Shown here one piece after another: positions 9,314-16,360 of a stretch of DNA of 64,000 bases. The notes beneath the pieces were generated by a model. That model searched no databases. It worked only from the letters and a program-made list of their open reading frames with translations, and had not been told where the DNA came from. Numbering within the stretch: position 1 is the first letter of the stretch; each line of letters starts with the position of its first letter. The translations under genes and the position numbers were made by a program. Source of the DNA: Avichristensenella sp031550535 (GTDB lineage: Bacteria > Bacillota > Clostridia > Christensenellales > Aristaeellaceae); assembly GCA_031550535.1 (NCBI GenBank), contig JAVBOM010000050.1, positions 1 to 64,000 of the forward strand, written 5' to 3'.

Positions 9314-10268
9314 ACCGCGCTTCCTTGTCCAGCACGCCCATTTGCCGCGCGATCCAACTGGTGAAGTAGTCCCGTATCGCGTCCGCGCACCGGGCGCGGA
9401 TTTTTTCGTCTGTGACATAATGGTAGCACGTCAGGTACTCGTGCAGATAGTAGAAGTACGTGAAGTACCCGTAATAGCCGATCCGCTCGTTCCGCAGACG
9501 GTAGGCGAGGCCAGCCTCCGCCAAGCACGCGTCAAACCGGGAAAAGCGCGGGTCCGCGATGAAAAACCACGCGTCCCGTTCCGGCGGCGCGTACATCGGG
9601 TGGTCCCAGTCGATCAGCGTGAAGGCATCCTCCGTCAGGATCGCGTTGCCGCCCGCGTCGCCGTGGGTCACCACAAAGCCGCTTTCGTCGGCAGCGCATG
9701 AACGCGCAAAAGACCGCAGCCTCTCCGCGTACGCGGCCAGGAGCGGTCTTTTTTCTTCAAACAGCGCGCGCACACCCCGGGATACCGGGTCGCCCGGCAG
9801 TGCTCTGACCTGCGCGGCCACCACCTCCAGAATGCCATCGCCAAAGCGTTCCCGCTCAATCCCTTCCGGGGGCTGGGCGCGATAAATCCGTGCGAGCGTC
9901 CGGAACAGCCTGTCCAGCGGGTAGTCCTCGGTGTGCTCACCCGGGATGAACGCGAACAGCGCCAGCGTGCCGCCCTCGAAGTCCGCGCACAGCGCGCCGC
10001 GCCGCGTCCGTATCAGCGGCGCGATGCCCGGAATCTGCTGGTCCAGCAGCCCTTGCAGCACGGGCAGGTTCCGCCGGTACACCGCCTGGTGCGGCGACCT
10101 GTCCAGCTTCGCGATGTAGCGCCCCCCGGCGGTCTGAACGTCCCATGTTTCGCCGTAAAACCCCCGGGGCGCTTCCCGGAAGGACTGGATCGTCAGGCTC
10201 CATTCGTCCGCAAGGACGGCTTTCAGCGCGGCGACGCTCTCCGCCGGCCTTGGACGCGCATTGTACAT
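9282..10268 (-). CDS. Aminoglycoside phosphotransferase (APH) family kinase
   Basis: The 328-residue protein has the APH/choline-kinase fold. The catalytic loop is VVTHGDAGGNAIL (HGDxxxxN, near 200) and the metal-binding aspartate follows in FTLIDWDHPMYAPPERD. The N-lobe has YIAKLDRS with the ATP-binding lysine near 54. The substrate could be a small alcohol or aminoglycoside; sequence alone does not say, and resistance should not be assumed. Start at 10268 lies 2 bp after the VanZ-like gene stop, so the two are probably cotranscribed with the regulator upstream. Confidence 0.85.
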   Translation of the reverse strand: MYNARPRPAESVAALKAVLADEWSLTIQSFREAPRGFYGETWDVQTAGGRYIAKLDRSPHQAVYRRNLPVLQGLLDQQIPGIAPLIRTRRGALCADFEGGTLALFAFIPGEHTEDYPLDRLFRTLARIYRAQPPEGIERERFGDGILEVVAAQVRALPGDPVSRGVRALFEEKRPLLAAYAERLRSFARSCAADESGFVVTHGDAGGNAILTEDAFTLIDWDHPMYAPPERDAWFFIADPRFSRFDACLAEAGLAYRLRNERIGYYGYFTYFYYLHEYLTCYHYVTDEKIRARCADAIRDYFTSWIARQMGVLDKEARFTAPAPRNST

Positions 10269-10270
10269 GC

Positions 10271-10765
10271 CTAGCGTCTCCCCGGGAGTCTCACCAGCGC
10301 CCGCGCCCCCAGCAGCAGAACGATGCCGGACACGCCGCCCGCAAAGTCCAGCACAATGTCCTGCACCTGCGAGCCGCGCCCGGTGAAGAGCTGGATGGTT
10401 TCATCCGCCAGCGCCACGAGGAGCACGAAAAAGGCGGCGTGCAGCACCGTATGCACGTTCACCCGCCGGAGCACGGTCAGCATCACCACCGCCGTCATCC
10501 CCAGCGCGCAGAATTCCACGGCGTGGGCGATCTTGCGCACGTGCGTGCGCACATAGTGCACCAGATAGTTACTGTGCCCGAGCGTTCCGCCGAGCACTTT
10601 GGCGAGATAGTTCGCCACCGCCTGGCTTCGCTGGCTCGAAGCGGCCGAGGAGAGCATGGAGTTGCTCCATATAAACCACACGCACGCGACGAGCAGCGCG
10701 CACGCGGCGGCCGCGCGCCAGACCCCGATCGGCTCCTTATTCGATTGCATCCGTTCGCTGCTCAC
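10271..10765 (-). CDS. VanZ-like family membrane protein
   Basis: A 164-residue protein with four hydrophobic helices (about 18-35, 83-102, 105-125, 137-157). The conserved VanZ-family pattern is visible: FIWSNSM early, KIAHAVEFCALGM, then DETIQLFTGRGSQVQDIVLDFAGGVSGI. VanZ-like proteins are common in Bacillota; some affect teicoplanin susceptibility or envelope physiology, but most are uncharacterised. I kept the GTG start at 10765 because GGAG sits 7 nt upstream; a later ATG at 10750 lacks a good site. Its start overlaps the end of the DtxR-like gene. Confidence 0.85.
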   Translation of the reverse strand: MSSERMQSNKEPIGVWRAAAACALLVACVWFIWSNSMLSSAASSQRSQAVANYLAKVLGGTLGHSNYLVHYVRTHVRKIAHAVEFCALGMTAVVMLTVLRRVNVHTVLHAAFFVLLVALADETIQLFTGRGSQVQDIVLDFAGGVSGIVLLLGARALVRLPGRR

Positions 10766-11120
10766 CCATATGCTCCTTAATCTTCTCGAAAGTAATCTGG
10801 CTGATAACGTGTTCCATCCGGCAGGCGTCCTCGGTGGCCGTTTCCTCGTCCACCCCCAGGTTCATCAGATACCGCGCCAGCAGCCGGTGCCGCTCGTACA
10901 CCTGCTCCGCCAGCGCGCGCCCCGCCTCGGTCAGGTGCAGCCCGCCCGCGTTGTCCACCGTCAGCAGCAACGCGCTTTTCAGATTCCCCACCGCAACCGA
11001 CACGCTGGGCTTGGAAAAGCCCAGGTAGTTTGCCACATCCACCGACCGCACAAACTGCTGCCGCTGTTCCAGCACCAGGATGGATTCCAAATAATCCTCC
11101 CGCGATTCATGATTCTTCAT
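10737..11120 (-). CDS. DtxR/MntR-family metal-dependent regulator
   Basis: A 127-residue regulator with the DtxR winged-helix N-terminus: YLESILVLEQRQQFVRSVDVANYLGFSKPSVSVAV (in two pieces, about 10-44) contains the recognition helix. The metal-binding and dimerisation part follows (HLTEAGRALAEQVYERH; GVDEETATEDACRMEHVIS with the EDACRMEH ligands). These proteins repress metal uptake genes when Mn or Fe is bound. It lacks the C-terminal SH3 domain of DtxR, as in MntR. It heads a likely operon with the VanZ-like and APH-like genes; the metal ABC transporter of this window is 29 kb away and may or may not be its target. Confidence 0.88.
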   Translation of the reverse strand: MKNHESREDYLESILVLEQRQQFVRSVDVANYLGFSKPSVSVAVGNLKSALLLTVDNAGGLHLTEAGRALAEQVYERHRLLARYLMNLGVDEETATEDACRMEHVISQITFEKIKEHMGEQRTDAIE

Positions 11121-11164
11121 GGCTTCCTCCGTTCTGTTCGTGCCGCATGGCTGTCGGGAGAGGC

Positions 11165-11219
11165 AGGGATTTCTATCGAAATCCCTTTATGGCGCCCGAT
11201 TTTTCGACTCAGCGCCGCC
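11165..11219 (+). repeat. Two-hairpin dispersed repeat, copy 3
   Basis: Plus orientation: GGGATTTC-tat-cGAAATCCC, then GGCGCCCGATTTTTCGACTCAGCGCC (positions 11191-11216, partly decayed inner stem). It lies upstream of the DtxR-like gene but points away from it. Confidence 0.88.
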
Positions 11220-11366
11220 ATCCATATTTACGTTTCCACCCCGGCGGGCAGAACCGCACCGTCCTGTCGGCTTCCTATAGTATACCCAAAAACAGGCCGC
11301 GTTTCTATATCACGACGGAACAATCGCGCAGGTTCTTCCCTCTTCTTTCCGTAAATCTTTTTCGAA

Positions 11367-11427
11367 GGCGGCGCAGATTTGAAAAATCGGGCGTCATGGG
11401 AGGATTTCGCAGAGAACCCTTACCTCT
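11367..11427 (-). repeat. Two-hairpin dispersed repeat, copy 4
   Basis: Minus orientation. The second stem is well kept (GATTT-gaa-AAATC inside GGCGGCGC...GGGCG) and the first is decayed (GGATTTC...GAACCC). Together with copy 3 it brackets a 150-bp gene-free stretch with opposite orientation. Confidence 0.82.
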
Positions 11428-11503
11428 CCATAATACCACAGCCGGAATTACAAGGCAATTCGCTATTTTTGAATGTAACCACTCGCGTAACCCATTCGTG
11501 TAT

Positions 11504-11539
11504 AAAAAAGCCGCCCCTGTCCGTGCAGGAGCGGCTTTT
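11504..11539 (-). terminator. Intrinsic terminator of the DeoR-type gene
   Basis: On the minus strand GCCGCTCCTG and CAGGGGCGGC pair around a 6-nt loop and are followed by six T residues, 13 bp after the DeoR stop codon. Confidence 0.85.
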
Positions 11540-11552
11540 CGCTTTTCAACGG

Positions 11553-12317
11553 CTACACCAGCCGCAACGTCATCCCTTCGTCCAGCAGCTTTTGCTCCAG
11601 CTCCGGGTCCAGATCCCCGTTGATGATCGTCAAATCGACCGCCGAAAGCGGGCAAATGGACATGAACGCGTTGTTGTGGAACTTGGACTGGTCGCAGAGC
11701 ATCACGCACTTGCGGGAGTTGGCGATCATCAGCCGTTTGATGGCCACCTCGTCAATGTTGAAGTCCATGAACCCGGATTTCACCCGCACCGAGTCCGACG
11801 ACATGAACGCGATATCCACGTACAGGTCGCGCAGCGTGTTTTCCGTAAAGCTGCCAACGAGCGACGCGGTCGGCTTTTTGAGCACGCCGCCCGCCACAAT
11901 CAGGTCGTTGCTCGTCCGCTGGGAAATTTCATACGCGACGCCGATGTCGTTCGTCAGCACCGTCAGCTTCGTAAACGCGTCCAGCCGCATGGCCAATTCC
12001 CGCATAGTCGTGCCCGCGCCGACATAGATGGTGCTGCCATCGCGGATCATTTCCAGGGCCGCCTGGGCGATGGTTTCCTTTTCCTCTTTGAACATCCTGT
12101 GCCGCAGTGAAATTGGCACATCTTCCAGCGCGGGCTTCACCAGCGACACCGCGCCACCGTGTGTCCGCTTTAGCTGTTTGCTCTCGTCAAGGTAGATCAG
12201 ATCGCGCCGGATGGTCGCTTTTGACACGCCAAGCCGGCTACAGAACTCGTCAATCGAAACAACGCTCAGTTCGTTGACGATTTCTAGTATCTTTTCGTAC
12301 CTTTTTTGTTTGATCAC
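11553..12317 (-). CDS. DeoR-family transcriptional regulator
   Basis: A 254-residue repressor of the DeoR class, which controls sugar or nucleoside catabolism in response to phosphorylated sugars. The N-terminal helix-turn-helix spans about 1-55 (RYEKILEIVNELSVVSIDEF; RLGVSKATIRRDLIYLD), followed by the signature KRTHGGAV. The DeoRC sugar-phosphate-binding domain fills 75-240 (GSTIYVGAGTTMRELA; DKVILNDI-type strand LTVLTNDIGVAYE; CDQSKFHNNAFM). The start codon is GTG with GGAGG about 10 nt upstream. No sugar operon is adjacent, so its target is unknown and may be distant. Confidence 0.9.
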   Translation of the reverse strand: MIKQKRYEKILEIVNELSVVSIDEFCSRLGVSKATIRRDLIYLDESKQLKRTHGGAVSLVKPALEDVPISLRHRMFKEEKETIAQAALEMIRDGSTIYVGAGTTMRELAMRLDAFTKLTVLTNDIGVAYEISQRTSNDLIVAGGVLKKPTASLVGSFTENTLRDLYVDIAFMSSDSVRVKSGFMDFNIDEVAIKRLMIANSRKCVMLCDQSKFHNNAFMSICPLSAVDLTIINGDLDPELEQKLLDEGMTLRLV

Positions 12318-12409
12318 TGGCTATATCCCTCCCACGAAAACATAAGAGACTCGCGCACAGTCCAGTGTCTTGCGTACAAACCGTATAAATCCAAGGATAA
12401 TCACGCATT

Positions 12410-12438
12410 ATACTACACCACCGGCGCTTCTTTGTCAA
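12410..12438 (-). promoter_or_regulatory. Promoter of the DeoR-type gene
   Basis: On the minus strand TTGACA (complement of 12433-12438), a 17-bp spacer and TAGTAT (12410-12415). A TATAAT overlaps three bases downstream. Confidence 0.65.
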
Positions 12439-12496
12439 TAAAATGCGCAACCGGTGAAGTGAACTGCTGTTTTGTCCTTTTTACCTGAACTTCAGC

Positions 12497-12525
12497 AAAA
12501 AAAGAAGGCTTATTCGCCTTCTTTG
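12497..12525 (-). terminator. Terminator of the sodium-pump decarboxylase genes
   Basis: Inverted repeat AAAGAAGGC / GCCTTCTTT with a 6-nt loop; the minus strand continues in a run of seven T. It lies about 40 bp past the small-subunit stop. Confidence 0.8.
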
Positions 12526-12566
12526 CATTTATTTGATCTTTTCAGAGCGGTAAACGTGCAAAATGA

Positions 12567-12713
12567 CTATGCGTCACGCTTCCGCCGCCCCACCCGGTAT
12601 AAGAGCTGCAGCACGCAGTACAGAACAAACATCACAATCAGCCCGCCCAGCATGCCGTACAGCATAATGGGCAGCACGGACACCAGCGCGTTCAGATCAA
12701 AGGTAAACTTCAT
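12567..12713 (-). CDS. Tiny membrane protein, OadG-like partner of the decarboxylase beta subunit
   Basis: A 48-residue product found by direct translation: an N-terminal MKFTFDLNAL, one long hydrophobic segment (about 11-39, LPIMLYGMLGGLIVMFVLYC), and a basic tail RVGRRKRDA. The gene starts 28 bp after the beta-subunit stop, has AAGGAGTG about 7 nt upstream, and precedes a strong terminator. In sodium-pumping decarboxylases a small single-span gamma subunit anchors and assembles the complex, and its gene adjoins the beta gene. This protein is shorter than classical OadG and lacks its His-containing tail, so the assignment rests on context and topology. Confidence 0.6.
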   Translation of the reverse strand: MKFTFDLNALVSVLPIMLYGMLGGLIVMFVLYCVLQLLYRVGRRKRDA

Positions 12714-12741
12714 TTTCTTTCACTCCTTCCGTCGCTGCGCA

Positions 12742-13872
12742 TCACAGCATTTGCTCCACCAGGCGAATCACCAGCCCGCCCGCGATCACCGACGCAATCT
12801 GGCCGGCCACGTTCGCGCCCGCGGCATGCATCAGCAGGAAATTCTGCGGGTCCTCCTGCAAGCCCATCTTATGCACCACACGCGAGGACATCGGGAACGC
12901 GGAAATGCCGGCCGCGCCGATCATCGGGTTCACCTTTTTCTTGGAGAACACGTTCAGCAGCTTCGCGAACAGCACGCCGCCCGCCGTGTCCATCACGAAC
13001 GCCACGAGGCCCAGCGCGATGATGACCAGCGTCTCCGGCGCGAGGAACTGATCCGCCACCATGCCCTTGGCCACCACAATGCCTAGCAGGATGGTGATCA
13101 GGTTGGCGAGCGAGGTCTGCGCGGTTTCGGACAGGGAGTTCAGCACGCCGCACTCGCGGATCAGGTTGCCGAACATCAGGAAGCCCACCAGCGCCACCGA
13201 GCGCGGCGCGACGAGCCCCGCGATCATCGTGACAACGATGGGGAACAGGATGCGCACATACTTGGGAATATCGCGCTGTTGGTAATCCATGCGGATGCGG
13301 CGCTCCTCCTTCGTGGTCAGCGCGCGGATCACGGGTGGCTGCACGATGGGCACCAGCGCCATATACGAATACGCGGCCACGATAATGGGGCCGATGTACT
13401 TGCTATGGAAATACCCCGCGACAAAGATGGACGTCGGGCCATCCGCCGCGCCGATGATAGAGATGGAGGCCGCGTCGCGCAGATCAAACCCCAGCAGCGA
13501 CGCCAGGCACAGCGTAAAGAAAATACCGAACTGCGCGGCCGCGCCAAAGAACAGGAGCTTTGGGTTTGTCAGCAGCGGGCCAAAGTCGATCATCGCCCCG
13601 ATGCCGATAAACAGCAACAGCGGAAGCAGCTCGTTCTCAATGGTCGCCCTGTACAGGACGGAGATGATGCCAGGCTCCACAGTCGCGCCGACCAACTGGT
13701 CAATCGCGCCGGAGAGCGGCAGGTTGACCAAAATGGCGCCAAACCCCATCGGCAACAGCAGCGATGGCTCCATCTCCTTCTTGATGGCAAGATAGATGAG
13801 CAGCCCGCCTATGCCCCACATAACCACCTGCTGCCAGGTGACCTGCAACAGGTTCCCGTATAGCGCGTCCAT
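12742..13872 (-). CDS. oadB: Sodium-ion-translocating decarboxylase, beta subunit
   Basis: The 376-residue membrane protein belongs to the OadB/MmdB/GcdB family that pumps Na+ outward using the energy of decarboxylation. Diagnostic segments are the conserved GIGAMIDFGPLLTNPKL (near 90-106), the central ISIIGAADGPTSIFVA (about 135-150) with the essential Asp, and the C-terminal NPMIGAAGISAFPMSSRVVHKM region, here in pieces near 315-340. About ten hydrophobic segments are visible. The start at 13872 has AAGGAGG six nt upstream; an earlier in-frame ATG at 13914 does not. The carboxyltransferase alpha and biotin subunits are not in the window, so substrate (oxaloacetate, methylmalonyl-CoA, glutaconyl-CoA) cannot be fixed. 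Confidence 0.9.
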   Translation of the reverse strand: MDALYGNLLQVTWQQVVMWGIGGLLIYLAIKKEMEPSLLLPMGFGAILVNLPLSGAIDQLVGATVEPGIISVLYRATIENELLPLLLFIGIGAMIDFGPLLTNPKLLFFGAAAQFGIFFTLCLASLLGFDLRDAASISIIGAADGPTSIFVAGYFHSKYIGPIIVAAYSYMALVPIVQPPVIRALTTKEERRIRMDYQQRDIPKYVRILFPIVVTMIAGLVAPRSVALVGFLMFGNLIRECGVLNSLSETAQTSLANLITILLGIVVAKGMVADQFLAPETLVIIALGLVAFVMDTAGGVLFAKLLNVFSKKKVNPMIGAAGISAFPMSSRVVHKMGLQEDPQNFLLMHAAGANVAGQIASVIAGGLVIRLVEQML

Positions 13873-13904
13873 GAAGTGCCTCCTTACGCATATTTGCCTT
13901 GCGC

Positions 13905-13933
13905 ATTTTATCACATTCCGAGAATAAATGCAA
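13905..13933 (-). promoter_or_regulatory. Promoter of the sodium-pump decarboxylase genes
   Basis: On the minus strand TTGCAT (13928-13933), 17-bp spacer, TAAAAT (13905-13910), about 30 bp before the beta-subunit start. Confidence 0.65.
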
Positions 13934-13987
13934 CAAACTGCCCGATATTGACGGATGCGCAGGTTTTTTATGCATCTTCCGAAAAGT

Positions 13988-16042
13988 TTATGCTTCGTCC
14001 TCCCGCGATCCGCCGCTCATCAGCGCCTCCTGCGCGTTCAGCGGCGGCTCCCCCCTCGCCACACGGCAGTACGTCCCGTCCGCTTCCATGCGCCACGCTT
14101 TGGCCGTATCGGCCCACTGCGTGTCCAGCACCTGCTGCACCCGGGCGCGGACAGCCGCGTCCTCCACCGGGAACATCAGTTCCACGCGGCGGTTTAGGTT
14201 GCGCGGCATCCAGTCGGCGCTGGACAGGAAGAAGCGCGCGTCCCCGCCGTTTTCAAAGCGGAACACGCGGCTGTGCTCCAGAAAGCGCCCGATGATCGAC
14301 CGCACCTCGATTGTCTCGCTCAGATCCGGCACGCCCGCCGCCAGGCAGCACACGCCGCGCACAATCAGCCGGACGGGCACGCCCGCGCCGCTCGCTTCGT
14401 ACAGCAGGCGGATGATCTCCGGATCGACCAGCGAGTTCATTTTCGCGAAGATGCCGCTGGGCCGCCCCGCGCGCGCGTTGGCCGTCTCCGCCTCGATCAG
14501 CGCCGCAATCTTCGGCCGAAGCATCTTTGGCGCGTAGACCAGACGGCGCATCTCCGGCGCGCGGCTGAACCCCGTGATCATGTTGAAAAACGCCTGCGCG
14601 TCCTCCCCCAGCGCCTCATCGCACGTTAGTATGCCCATGTCCGTGTAGTGCCGGGCGGTCACATCGTTGTAGTTGCCCGTGCCCAGGTGCACGTACCGGC
14701 GCAAGCCCTCGCCCTCGCGCCGGACGATCAGCGTGATTTTCGAATGGGTTTTAAGCTGGGGCAGGCCGTAGATCACGGTACAGCCCGCGCGCTCCAGCAC
14801 AGCGCCCCAGTGGATGTTGTTCTCTTCATCAAAGCGGGCCTTGACCTCCAACAGCACGGTCACGCGCTTGCCCGCCTCCGCCGCGTCGCACAGCGCGCGG
14901 ATGACCGGGGAGTTCCCGCTGACGCGGTACAGTGTCTGGCTGATGGCCAGCACGCGCGGGTCCTCCGCCGCCTCGCGGGCAAAGCGGAGCACGGCGTCAA
15001 AGCTGTCGTAGGGGTGGTGCAGAAACACGTCGCCCTCCTGGAGCGTGTCAAACACACCACGCGCTCCCATAAGCCGCGCGGGCAAGCGCCCCTGGAACGG
15101 CGGGTAGCGAAGCGCGTCCATGCCCTTTTCCTTGTACAGCTCCTTGGACAGAAACGTGAGCTGCAGCGGCCCGGCGATCCGGTAGACGGAATCCTCCGGC
15201 ACGGAAAAGGCGGCGCGCAGCTTTTTCTCCACGTCCTCCGGCGTTTCCGCGTCCAGCTCCAGCCGCACGACATCGCCGGTCTTGCGCTTGCGGAGCGACT
15301 CACGGGTCTTTTTCAGCAGGTCGCCCGTCTCGTCGTCGGCCACGGTGAAGTCCGCGTCCCGCGTTACGCGGAAGGGCCAGCAGCCCAGCACGCGCCTTTT
15401 GGGCACCAACTGTGCCACCGACGCGATGATCATATCCTCCAGCAGCACCAATCCGCCGCCCAGCGCGGGCGGAACCCGCCACACGCGCCGCAGCGAGGGC
15501 GGGATGCGCACAGACGCCAGCTCCGATTCGCCCTTTTTGTCCAGCAGCGACACACAGAGCTGCAGCGCGCGGCTGGGCGTTTTGGCGAGCGGGTGTTTCG
15601 GTCCGGCGATCTGCACGGCGATTTTGGGCAGGATATCCCGCTTGACGCAGCTTTCCACCCAGCGCGCCTGCTCCCGGTTCCATTCCCGGGGCGGCAAAAA
15701 GCGTAGTCCCGCGTCGCGTAGCGCGGGCAGCACGTGCGCTTGCAGCACCTTGATTTGCTCGTCCATGAAGCGGTGCGTGTCCTCTCGAATCAGGCGAAGC
15801 TGCTCCCCCGGCGTCAGCCCGGCGGGGTCGGGCGTCTCGTCGCCAGCGAGCGCGAGCGCGCGCAGCGAAGCCACCCGCACCATGAAGAACTCGGCCAGGT
15901 TGGACGCGGTGATGGACAGGAACTTCATGCGCTCCAGCGGCGGGTTGTCCGGGTTTTCCGCCTCGGCCAGCACGCGCCGGTTGAACGCGAGCCAGTTCAG
16001 CTCGCGGTTATGATAGGGCAAAGGGACGTCCCGGGACGGCAT
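13988..16042 (-). CDS. ppk1: Polyphosphate kinase 1
   Basis: Makes inorganic polyphosphate reversibly from ATP. The 684-residue protein (usual length about 690-720) has the N-terminal domain (YHNRELNWLAFNRRVLAEA at 10-28; SITASNLAEFFMVRV), a head domain, and two C-terminal phospholipase-D-like domains. The autophosphorylated histidine lies in LPQLKTHSKITLIVRR and the second conserved region is RRYVHLGTGNYNDVTARHY. DSFDAVLRFAREAAEDPRVLAISQTLYRV (in two parts) and VLLEVKARFDEENNI are also family hallmarks. The ATG at 16042 follows GGAG by 8 nt; a GTG at 16051 is possible. No exopolyphosphatase gene is nearby. Confidence 0.95.
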   Translation of the reverse strand: MPSRDVPLPYHNRELNWLAFNRRVLAEAENPDNPPLERMKFLSITASNLAEFFMVRVASLRALALAGDETPDPAGLTPGEQLRLIREDTHRFMDEQIKVLQAHVLPALRDAGLRFLPPREWNREQARWVESCVKRDILPKIAVQIAGPKHPLAKTPSRALQLCVSLLDKKGESELASVRIPPSLRRVWRVPPALGGGLVLLEDMIIASVAQLVPKRRVLGCWPFRVTRDADFTVADDETGDLLKKTRESLRKRKTGDVVRLELDAETPEDVEKKLRAAFSVPEDSVYRIAGPLQLTFLSKELYKEKGMDALRYPPFQGRLPARLMGARGVFDTLQEGDVFLHHPYDSFDAVLRFAREAAEDPRVLAISQTLYRVSGNSPVIRALCDAAEAGKRVTVLLEVKARFDEENNIHWGAVLERAGCTVIYGLPQLKTHSKITLIVRREGEGLRRYVHLGTGNYNDVTARHYTDMGILTCDEALGEDAQAFFNMITGFSRAPEMRRLVYAPKMLRPKIAALIEAETANARAGRPSGIFAKMNSLVDPEIIRLLYEASGAGVPVRLIVRGVCCLAAGVPDLSETIEVRSIIGRFLEHSRVFRFENGGDARFFLSSADWMPRNLNRRVELMFPVEDAAVRARVQQVLDTQWADTAKAWRMEADGTYCRVARGEPPLNAQEALMSGGSREDEA

Positions 16043-16055
16043 GCGCCTCACTCCA

Positions 16056-16084
16056 TTGCGTTCGGTTCAGGTGTATGGTATACT
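16056..16084 (+). promoter_or_regulatory. Promoter of the small membrane peptide gene
   Basis: TTGCGT (16056-16061), 17-bp spacer, extended -10 TGG-TATACT (-10 at 16079-16084). It starts within the leader of the divergent ppk1 gene. Confidence 0.6.
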
Positions 16085-16145
16085 ACGACGACCGGAGATC
16101 AATACAGTACGCCGCCCCGATGCGGCAGGAGGGTTTTGGACAGCC

Positions 16146-16262
16146 ATGCGTAAAAAGAACAAAAAGCAGGCGATGGTCCGCACGGTGGCGCTCGTGCTCG
16201 TCGGGCTGATGCTGCTCAGCGCCGTCGGGACGCTGCTCTTCCAGGGGCTATACTACTACTGA
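16146..16262 (+). CDS. Short single-span membrane peptide (DUF4044-like)
   Basis: A 38-residue product: a basic head MRKKNKKQAMVRT and one hydrophobic span (about 14-34, VALVLVGLMLLSAVGTLLF), ending QGLYYY. The layout resembles the small Bacillota membrane peptides of the DUF4044 type. It has its own promoter and a hairpin terminator directly after the stop, which supports it as a real gene. The same frame is open further upstream to 16041, but that part overlaps the promoter. The ribosome binding site is GGAGG near 16127-16131, a little far. Confidence 0.55.
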   Translation: MRKKNKKQAMVRTVALVLVGLMLLSAVGTLLFQGLYYY

Positions 16263-16282
16263 ATGACGCCCGCACGAAACAC

Positions 16283-16324
16283 CACCGCGCCCGCGCGCCT
16301 GCAAAGGCACGGGGCGCGGTTTTC
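16283..16324 (+). terminator. Terminator of the small membrane peptide gene
   Basis: Stem ACCGCGCCCG / CGGGGCGCGGT around a GC-rich loop, followed by TTTTCTGT, 20 bp after the stop codon. Confidence 0.7.
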
Positions 16325-16360
16325 TGTCCGGCGGAACGCGCATCCGCCCGCTATCCGCTC

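Noticed and set aside
9282..10268. An antibiotic resistance gene
   Set aside because: The APH fold is shared by many kinases of small metabolites; nothing nearby supports resistance.
11379..12110. Open frame antisense to the DeoR-type gene
   Set aside because: It runs across a repeat element and a terminator and has shadow-type composition.
14648..15706. Open frame of over 350 codons antisense to ppk1
   Set aside because: Same reason: low-complexity translation opposite a well-conserved enzyme.
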